NCBI GenBank assembly: GCA_005799475.1
Contig: SYGQ01000143.1
Coordinates: forward strand, 1 to 10,061
Direction: 5' to 3'
DNA length: 10,061 nt
Source: Planctomycetia bacterium
GTDB taxonomy: Bacteria; Planctomycetota; Phycisphaerae; Phycisphaerales; SM1A02
Position numbers and translations under genes: made by a program. Of the stretch, positions 1 through 5,330 are shown one piece after another. Numbering within the stretch: position 1 is the first letter of the stretch; each line of letters starts with the position of its first letter. The notes under the pieces were generated by a model. The model made no database searches. It saw nothing but the letters and a program-made list of their open reading frames with translations, and had not been told where the DNA came from.

Positions 1-119
1 ACGGTGGGCGAGTCGATGGCGTCGGCGCGCGCGACAGCGATCTCAAGCGTGCCGCCGCGCTCAAAGACCTGTTGCATGCTCCTTCGCCACTCCGCCGTGC
101 GCGATCGTGATGCTGGCAT
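1..119 (-). CDS. Unidentified protein, N-terminal fragment (runs off left edge)
   Basis: On the minus strand an open frame begins at an ATG at 119-117 and continues through position 1 (39 complete codons). The peptide begins MPASRSRTAEWRRSMQQVFE and continues with RGGTLEIAVARADAID, which looks like ordinary protein sequence. An in-frame stop lies just upstream of the ATG (the codons between are W, P, T), so the gene cannot extend further back. A second possible start is the internal ATG at 77-75. It follows the transglutaminase stop by 45 bases in the same direction, so it is probably the next member of the operon. I do not recognise a family from this short piece, and no function is assigned. 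The alternative plus-strand reading of this stretch looks like a shadow of the operon. Confidence 0.5.
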   Translation of the reverse strand, partial: MPASRSRTAEWRRSMQQVFERGGTLEIAVARADAIDSPT

Positions 120-144
120 GGTCGGCCATCATAGCCGCCACTAC

Positions 145-162
145 CGTCGCAGCAGTGCGACG
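145..162 (-). repeat. Small inverted repeat just after the transglutaminase stop
   Basis: A perfect 7-bp inverted repeat (CGTCGCA / TGCGACG) with a 4-base loop lies two bases beyond the transglutaminase stop codon, in the 45-base gap before the next gene. No U-rich tract follows in the transcript direction, so it does not look like an intrinsic terminator. Repeats of this size are expected several times per 10 kb by chance in DNA this GC-rich, so a role as an intercistronic RNA hairpin is only a possibility. Confidence 0.3.
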
Positions 163-164
163 CG

Positions 165-2432
165 TCATCGTCGGTGTGCCAATGCCACCCGCAGCTCGTC
201 GACGAGCGCGAGATCCGCCGCGCGTCGCTTCGGATCCGGGCGCCGTGCACCAAACCTGATCTCGTAAAACCGGTCGACCACGCGCTCGAACACTTCTCCG
301 GCCGCAGCGTTTTGTGCACTCACCGTCCGCTGGAAGTCGCGCGGCGTCGATCCCGCGGTTCGCGCGTGTCCTCCCGTTGAGAGTGCTTCCAACGCCTCGA
401 CATAGAACGCGCCGTCTCGCAGTGCGCTGCGCGCGCGAGCACGGTCACGCCGGGCGAGGCCGAGCGCCGCTTTCGCGCGACGCCGGCGGCGACGCAGCAA
501 CACGGCAATGGCGACCGACAGGCCGCAGAACACGACGACCGACCCCCCCCATGTCCACGCGGTCGGCCCAATGGATCCCGACGACTCTGTCCCTCGGGCG
601 AGTGTGAGGACGGCGTCAGTGCCCTCATGGATCAGTTCCCGCGCGCGCGCGCTCCAACGCGCGAAGAGTGAGGACTGCGCCGCTGCGTCGAAGCGCGCCA
701 CCTCCCGACGCCATAGGTCTTCGAGTGGCGTGAACACCCACGCAATGGATCGTGTCCACGACGAACGTTCGGCGCGCGCGCGGCTCCCACTCGCGGGCGG
801 AGTGGGGTCGACCACGGTCCACATGGCTCGGCCCGTGCGAACCTCAACCCACGCATGAGCATGTGAGGATCGGACGGTGTACACGCCGTCGCGCGGAGAC
901 TGGTCGCCCACGAGGAACCCCGTCACCACACGGGCATCGACTCCGGCCGCACGACATAGCGCCGCCAGCGCCGAGGCGAAGTATTCGCAGTGTCCGAATC
1001 GATAGTGCGTCAGGAAGAGGTCGATCATGTCACGCCCCTCCATCGGAAGGAACTCCCGGAGGTCTGTCGTATAGCGATAGCGATCGCTCGCAAGATCGTC
1101 CGCAAAGAGTCGCGCCACTCGCAGGTTTCGCGCCCAGCGCTCGCTCTCGGCCTGCTGCAGCACCGTCGCGCTCAGCGGAAGGGGCTCATCCGCTTCGGCA
1201 AGCAACCGGTCCGCGAACTCCACGACCGCGCGCACTGGAAACGAAGGCACTCGTGCGGGCGCATCGGGTGGTCGCAGCACCGAGAAGAGTGCCGGGGGCG
1301 CGGGGAATGGCTGCACTCGAGTCTCGTAGGTGCGCAGGTCCACGGCACTGTCGAGATCCAGAACTCTGACGGTGGCCGTCCGCGGATCGAGCATGAACAC
1401 TTGCGCCGTGGGAGATCGCAATGCGATCGGCAGCCACGCACTGAAGACGACGCCCATCGCCTCCCCCTTCATCGAGACGCGGAGCGTAAAGGTGTTGACT
1501 CGCTCGTCGACCGGCGAAGCCGCGAGCGAAGTCCACTCGCCCCCCTCGCTGAGCACGGACATGCTCTGGATCCGCTCGCGCGGGCGCCACTCCATCGAAC
1601 GGTCGTCGTACCGCTCGAGCACCTGCCCACGCAGTCGAAGAGCGCCCGGGACGATCGCTGGCTTGTCGTCTGGGCCAAGCCACTCGACCGACATGACTTC
1701 TTCACTGGAGAGTTCGATGCGACGCGGCTTCGTCAGCGACACTTGCTGCACGAAGCCGCTGCGATCGCTCACTCCGAGTCCGAACAACGAGCGATTCGGG
1801 CTCGGCGTGCGCGGGAACACGATGAAGAGCAAGGAGCCAATCAGGAGCGACAGTGTGACCGCGAGCACGATCGTCCGGCGCAGCGCGTACTGCGGCGACG
1901 CCCCGACGGCCGCACTCGAGGAACCGAACCACCCGCGCCCCGCATCCGCCATGACCGCCTGCTCGAGGGCGACGCTCGCGATCTGATAGCGAATGGCGGC
2001 ATCGATCGCGAGTGTGCACGCCGCGAGGACGCACACACCAACGAGAAGGTCGTTGCTCTCGATCGCCGCAACGACAATGAGGACGCCGCCGGTCAGAAGA
2101 ATCTGCCGTTCGTCCGCCAGTGTCTGTCGCGTGAGGAGCCGCACCAGCCCAAGACCCATGATCACGATCCCGACGAGGGTCGGCGGGCTCTCCCTGCCCT
2201 GGGGCGAGACCCACACGGCGACGGACACGAGCACAATGAGCACCGCGAGAACGACTGCCATGACCGTCGGCAGCCGTCGCCGCGAGCCGCCACCAGTGAC
2301 CCACCAAGTCGCGCACCCAACGAAGAGAGCGACCATCCCGAGGACCGCGCTCTCGATGGCGATCCCGAACGCGAGACTCGCCGCCATCGCGAAGAGGAGA
2401 ACGCGCAGCCGCAGTGCTCTGAGCTCTCTCAC
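165..2432 (-). CDS. TgpA-type membrane transglutaminase (DUF3488, transglutaminase core, DUF4129-like C-terminus)
   Basis: Predicted membrane-anchored transglutaminase-like enzyme of 755 residues. The N-terminal third is strongly hydrophobic, with about six or seven membrane segments (roughly residues 10-46, 54-76, 84-100, 111-145, 187-207), matching the DUF3488/TgpA N-domain. A large extracytoplasmic region follows and leads into the transglutaminase core. There the Cys-His-Asp triad is visible: Cys482 in GHCEYFASA, His526 in HAHAWVEV and Asp542 in DPTP. One C-terminal membrane helix (about 631-647) is followed by an Arg cluster and a cytoplasmic tail resembling DUF4129 (LSTGGHARTAGSTPRDF). 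I chose the GTG at 2432 because it overlaps the DUF58 stop as GTGA and directly precedes the first hydrophobic segment. The open frame extends 37 codons further upstream, but that stretch is Arg-rich and lies inside DUF58. Family members such as Pseudomonas TgpA act in the cell envelope; the substrate here is unknown. Confidence 0.9.
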   Translation of the reverse strand: MRELRALRLRVLLFAMAASLAFGIAIESAVLGMVALFVGCATWWVTGGGSRRRLPTVMAVVLAVLIVLVSVAVWVSPQGRESPPTLVGIVIMGLGLVRLLTRQTLADERQILLTGGVLIVVAAIESNDLLVGVCVLAACTLAIDAAIRYQIASVALEQAVMADAGRGWFGSSSAAVGASPQYALRRTIVLAVTLSLLIGSLLFIVFPRTPSPNRSLFGLGVSDRSGFVQQVSLTKPRRIELSSEEVMSVEWLGPDDKPAIVPGALRLRGQVLERYDDRSMEWRPRERIQSMSVLSEGGEWTSLAASPVDERVNTFTLRVSMKGEAMGVVFSAWLPIALRSPTAQVFMLDPRTATVRVLDLDSAVDLRTYETRVQPFPAPPALFSVLRPPDAPARVPSFPVRAVVEFADRLLAEADEPLPLSATVLQQAESERWARNLRVARLFADDLASDRYRYTTDLREFLPMEGRDMIDLFLTHYRFGHCEYFASALAALCRAAGVDARVVTGFLVGDQSPRDGVYTVRSSHAHAWVEVRTGRAMWTVVDPTPPASGSRARAERSSWTRSIAWVFTPLEDLWRREVARFDAAAQSSLFARWSARARELIHEGTDAVLTLARGTESSGSIGPTAWTWGGSVVVFCGLSVAIAVLLRRRRRRAKAALGLARRDRARARSALRDGAFYVEALEALSTGGHARTAGSTPRDFQRTVSAQNAAAGEVFERVVDRFYEIRFGARRPDPKRRAADLALVDELRVALAHRR
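543..550 (-). repeat. G8 homopolymer inside the transglutaminase gene
   Basis: Eight consecutive C on the plus strand give eight G on the coding strand. They cover part of Trp628 and the Gly629-Gly630 codons, immediately before the C-terminal membrane helix. The reading frame is intact through the tract. A one-base slip would leave the transglutaminase domain whole but remove the C-terminal membrane anchor and cytoplasmic tail. Confidence 0.7.
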
Positions 2433-3523
2433 GGCTGGCCATCTGCGAGAGTGAGTCGACCAAAGGCTTCTGGGCCAAGCGTGCCGCTGTGGGCGACACC
2501 GTCGCGATTCGTGATGACCAATGCCACCCGCGGTGCGCCCCACGCCCGCCAGCGTGTGCGGGTGGAGTCGGAGGAATCAGTCGGCACCTCAGCGAGGGCG
2601 AGTTCATCGAGGCACCGAGTCAGGTGCGAACGGCCGCTTCGCATGGGAGTGCCACCAGCGTCGGCATCGGCGAGTTCGAGTGAGTACGCCCACGCGTGGG
2701 CTTCCGCGTGCGCGAGCACGCTGGCGGCGAACGACAGCGCCGCCTCGGCCCTCTCGTCGGCGTGCGGGCCGTCGCGAAGGAGCTCGACACGGAGGTGCAG
2801 CCGACGCGCGGCCACCGAGGCTCGCTCGATGACGAGGAGCCCTTCGCTCGAAGCGCTCCGTTTCCACGCGACCATGCGCATCGAATCACCGCTGCGGAAC
2901 TCGCGAAGCCCGTGCAGTTCCTCGCCCGTCGATCCCGCGGTCCTGCGCCGCGCCAGCGGTCCGTCGATCCCTGCGAGGCCGAGGAACGCCGCATGATCGA
3001 GCGGTTCGATGCGCGGGTGCACGAGGATCGAGTCGTCCTGCACGATCTCGAGTGATTTTCTGACAACCCCAAACGGAAAGGCGGTCACGCACCGAAACCG
3101 CCCCAGAGTGAGTCGTTGCCGACGCTCCGGGGTGAACTTCGATGACGCCACGACAACTTCGCCGCCGCCACAGTGCGTCACACGCGCTGGCTTCTGCGTG
3201 GCCGCGCCGATCCCGAGAACTTCCTCGAGTGACAGCGCGAAGAGCGGCACGAACCGCACACGCGCGCGCACCCGGTAGCGCAGGAGCCCCGCCTCACCGA
3301 CCCGGAGTCGTGCCGGCGACATCCGGGTCACCTCCACGGCCATCAGCATCGCCGCCGAGATGAGCCAAGAGACGACGATCCAGGCGAGCAGCGTCGTGAA
3401 GACGAAGATGAGAAGGTTGTCGCCTCGCCGGGCCGCCGCCGCCCCGACAAGCACCGTCATGCCGAGAAACAAAAGCCCGGCGGGGTGCCAGTGGTAACGG
3501 CGTCGAATCGCCGTTACCCGCAT
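2429..3523 (-). CDS. DUF58 domain protein
   Basis: A 364-residue DUF58-family protein. It starts with RRRYHWHPAGLLFLGM, the typical family opening (basic cluster, then TPAG-like motif). Two hydrophobic membrane segments follow (about 16-31 and 36-62), then an extracytoplasmic/beta region. The family signature is at about 197-233 (STGEELHGLREFRSGDS, then AWKRSAS). The C-terminal part resembles the reduced von Willebrand A-like fold of the family (about 236-340). At the usual His/Asp/Asn just before the signature Trp there is Ala219, a minor deviation. The ATG at 3523 keeps the conserved N-terminus; it overlaps the upstream stop by 10 bases and is clamped between two hairpins. The downstream transglutaminase start overlaps this stop as GTGA. 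DUF58 proteins usually accompany a MoxR ATPase and a transglutaminase; their biochemical role is unsettled, with envelope or chaperone-like functions proposed. Confidence 0.9.
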   Translation of the reverse strand: MRVTAIRRRYHWHPAGLLFLGMTVLVGAAAARRGDNLLIFVFTTLLAWIVVSWLISAAMLMAVEVTRMSPARLRVGEAGLLRYRVRARVRFVPLFALSLEEVLGIGAATQKPARVTHCGGGEVVVASSKFTPERRQRLTLGRFRCVTAFPFGVVRKSLEIVQDDSILVHPRIEPLDHAAFLGLAGIDGPLARRRTAGSTGEELHGLREFRSGDSMRMVAWKRSASSEGLLVIERASVAARRLHLRVELLRDGPHADERAEAALSFAASVLAHAEAHAWAYSLELADADAGGTPMRSGRSHLTRCLDELALAEVPTDSSDSTRTRWRAWGAPRVALVITNRDGVAHSGTLGPEAFGRLTLADGQP

Positions 3524-3540
3524 TGGGAGAGCATCCCAAT
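3493..3540 (-). promoter_or_regulatory. Tandem perfect hairpins flanking the DUF58 start codon
   Basis: Two perfect inverted repeats sit back to back. The first (3522-3540) has a 7-bp stem ATTGGGA/TCCCAAT with a 5-base loop. The second (3493-3518) has a 10-bp stem GGTAACGGCG/CGCCGTTACC with a 6-base loop. Only three bases separate them. In the minus-strand mRNA the A and U of the DUF58 start codon are the last two bases of the first stem, and the G falls in the gap. The upstream DUF2007-like stop codon (TAA, 3516-3514) lies in the 5' arm of the second stem. The arrangement is directly visible. That it masks the start until ribosomes finishing the upstream gene melt it is inference. It is unlikely to be a terminator, because the nearest T-rich run (about 3467-3476) is some 16 bases beyond the stem and lies in conserved coding sequence. 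Confidence 0.6.
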
Positions 3541-3939
3541 GATTGTGAAGGCCACGATCGCGGCCAGAGCGACTGCGCCGACGGCGACCATCACGCGGCC
3601 GAATGCCAGCATCGGTCCTGGCGCGCCGAGCTTCCTGGCGGCAGGATCCTCGTCGCCAACCTCCACAGCATCCCAGTCGACACTGTCGGCGAGGAACCTG
3701 TTCGCGCGCAGCGCCGACTTCGCGCGGTCGAGGTCGCCACCGCGAACTTGGATCGGAACGCCGCCCACCATCCGGGCGCCAACGCCGTCGAGCCCAAGAG
3801 TCTGAATGACCGACGGAAACGCCACGGCGTCAATCTCTCGATCGCTGAGGACCGCAACGATCGTTTGTGCCTCGAACTCGGAGTCGGCCACCATCAGCGT
3901 GACGAGCGCGTCGAACTCTGGGCCAGTGTCGGCACTCAT
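3514..3939 (-). CDS. Small DUF2007-like protein with C-terminal membrane anchor
   Basis: A 141-residue protein. Residues about 10-80 resemble the DUF2007 ferredoxin-like domain (putative signal-transducing protein). A beta strand (LVTLMVADS) is followed by a helix with the usual EAQTIVAVLSDREIDA pattern. A second strand pair then gives GGVPIQVRGGDLDRAKSAL, where the terminal aspartate and the A-x-x-x-L helix are typical. An acidic linker (about 90-103) leads to a single hydrophobic helix (about 114-136) and a short tail ending in SQCG. The N-terminal domain is probably cytoplasmic. The ATG at 3939 overlaps the upstream stop as ATGA, and its own stop lies 10 bases inside the DUF58 gene. Its place directly before DUF58 and the transglutaminase suggests a regulatory or adaptor role in that membrane module; this is inference. 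The family call is by motif shape only. Confidence 0.75.
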   Translation of the reverse strand: MSADTGPEFDALVTLMVADSEFEAQTIVAVLSDREIDAVAFPSVIQTLGLDGVGARMVGGVPIQVRGGDLDRAKSALRANRFLADSVDWDAVEVGDEDPAARKLGAPGPMLAFGRVMVAVGAVALAAIVAFTIIGMLSQCG

Positions 3940-5330
3940 GCGCCGTCAGCCCCCACCCCGCGGAGGCGATCCACTTCTGCGAGGAGTTCATCCGATTCGG
4001 AGGGACCGAACACCTCCTCACCCAGTTCGACGCGCCAGTCGCTCACGCTCGCGGCGCCCAGAGAGAGCGTCGCGCCCGGATCCAACTCGGGTCGAGTGAC
4101 GGGGCGATCGACGACGGTGACATCGACGCAGTCATGGTCGATCTTTCGGACCTGGAACCACGACTGTTCCACCCGCGGCGAATCGACCCCGGGTACCGGC
4201 GCCTGCACAACGAACGCGCGCGCGGCGAGATCGCGAAGCGCCGCGTCGGTGCTGCGCGTCAAGCTCGCGAAGGCCATCGCGAATGCACCCCATGACGCGC
4301 GCGCGCGCCGCTGCGTCACGCGCACACTTTGCTGCGTCATGTAGAGGACGGCGCGCCCGGCCGCGATCCGCTCCACCACCGTGCGCGGCCACTGCCACAG
4401 CTTCTTGAACGACCCCTCGGGCTCGATGCCGCAGACGGCGGCGCGCGGCACTCCAAACTCCGACAGGCCGCTCTCGAGGGCACCCGCTCGCCACGACGGA
4501 CTGCCCGGCTCACCCTCTTTCAGAAACCCACTCACGGCCGCCGCGTGCTGCAGCGTGACGCGAAGTTCATCGCCGATCTCGATGGTCTCGCCCGGAATCG
4601 GAGCGCCGTTCTCGAACATCATGCCCGCGAGCGAATGAAGGAGAACGGCCCCGGCCTCGGCGAGTTCCCGCGGCACTTCCATGAGATCGAGCTCAGGCAG
4701 GCCGCACCGCGCGAGACCGCTGGTGCCGAGCAGCACCGAGTCGCCCTGCTGCGGATGTTCATACCGACTCAATCGCCAGAGGAACGACTCCATGGGCTCG
4801 CACCCCTCGGCAAGAAACTCGCGATCCAGCCGCGTCCGACTGTGCAACTCGCCCGTCACGACATCAAGGATGGAGGTCACATCGGGGAAGGCGCCCGCGA
4901 GGATGCCCATCGCCATGAAATACTCCGCCGCGGGTTCTTCTGTGGAAAGGATCGTCTGAAGCCGGATCACCCACGGGCATGCCCGCATCAACTTCCCGAG
5001 TTCGCCCCCCGTGTCGCCAGGTGCGTCGCGTGCCCTCTCGCACCATGCGATGAGCACCGATTCGACGCCCGGCACCTGCACAGAGTGTGTCCAGAGCGAG
5101 TCATCTTCAGCTTCCATCGGCTCGGACACGACCTGCGTGCCGACCCACGCCGACACTGCGGCGATGACCTCCGCGGCCGTGGGGGCATCGGCGTGAGGCC
5201 AGAATGCGACGAATCCGCTCTCGTGCGGCTCCACGCCCCAGTCATCTTCCCCACGGTCCGAAGGATCGTCCGACGCTTCGCTCACAGCTTCGCAAGCGTA
5301 CGCGCGGGAGTCCGGTCGACGAGGCGTCAC
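3936..5330 (-). CDS. DUF4026/DUF2314-like protein of unknown function
   Basis: A 464-residue soluble protein with no signal peptide or membrane helix. The N-terminal ~38 residues are charged and low in hydrophobics. The middle (about 115-235) resembles DUF4026: an FPDVTSILD-type segment, then GTSGLARCGLPELDLMEVP, close to the family's Trp-Leu-His-Thr-His-Gly-Leu-x-Arg-x-Gly-x-x-Glu pattern, though the WLHTH part reads LLGTS. The C-terminus (about 370-434) resembles DUF2314: FVVQAPVPG, a Trp-containing strand (EQSWFQVRKID), a Pro-rich turn and the terminal SVSDW motif. Both calls are from memory of the families and need a profile search. The start is a GTG at 5330 overlapping the leuS stop as GTGA, and its stop overlaps the next ATG as ATGA, so translation is probably coupled on both sides. 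It could be a domain of immunity or stress-type proteins, but nothing here shows a function. Confidence 0.8.
   Translation of the reverse strand: MTPRRPDSRAYACEAVSEASDDPSDRGEDDWGVEPHESGFVAFWPHADAPTAAEVIAAVSAWVGTQVVSEPMEAEDDSLWTHSVQVPGVESVLIAWCERARDAPGDTGGELGKLMRACPWVIRLQTILSTEEPAAEYFMAMGILAGAFPDVTSILDVVTGELHSRTRLDREFLAEGCEPMESFLWRLSRYEHPQQGDSVLLGTSGLARCGLPELDLMEVPRELAEAGAVLLHSLAGMMFENGAPIPGETIEIGDELRVTLQHAAAVSGFLKEGEPGSPSWRAGALESGLSEFGVPRAAVCGIEPEGSFKKLWQWPRTVVERIAAGRAVLYMTQQSVRVTQRRARASWGAFAMAFASLTRSTDAALRDLAARAFVVQAPVPGVDSPRVEQSWFQVRKIDHDCVDVTVVDRPVTRPELDPGATLSLGAASVSDWRVELGEEVFGPSESDELLAEVDRLRGVGADGA

Noticed and set aside
61..168. 35-codon minus-strand frame starting ATGA over the transglutaminase stop
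   Set aside because: The overlap looks like coupling, but the peptide is short, ends at a TGA inside the better-supported partial gene, and has no family resemblance.
2433..2543. 37-codon N-terminal extension of the transglutaminase
   Set aside because: It is Arg/His/Trp-rich, lies wholly inside DUF58 and is unlike the family's N-terminus. The GTG overlapping the DUF58 stop fits better.
990..2996. 668-codon plus-strand open frame opposite the transglutaminase and DUF58 genes
   Set aside because: It is antisense to two well-supported genes, spans their junction and has an Arg/His/Glu/Ser-rich composition with no domain. Long antisense frames are expected in GC-rich DNA with strong third-position bias.
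3461..3518. Intrinsic terminator at the start of DUF58 (10-bp stem followed by a T-rich run)
   Set aside because: The T-rich run is about 16 bases from the stem, is interrupted, and encodes conserved DUF58 residues, so a terminator here would cut the operon at a conserved N-terminus.
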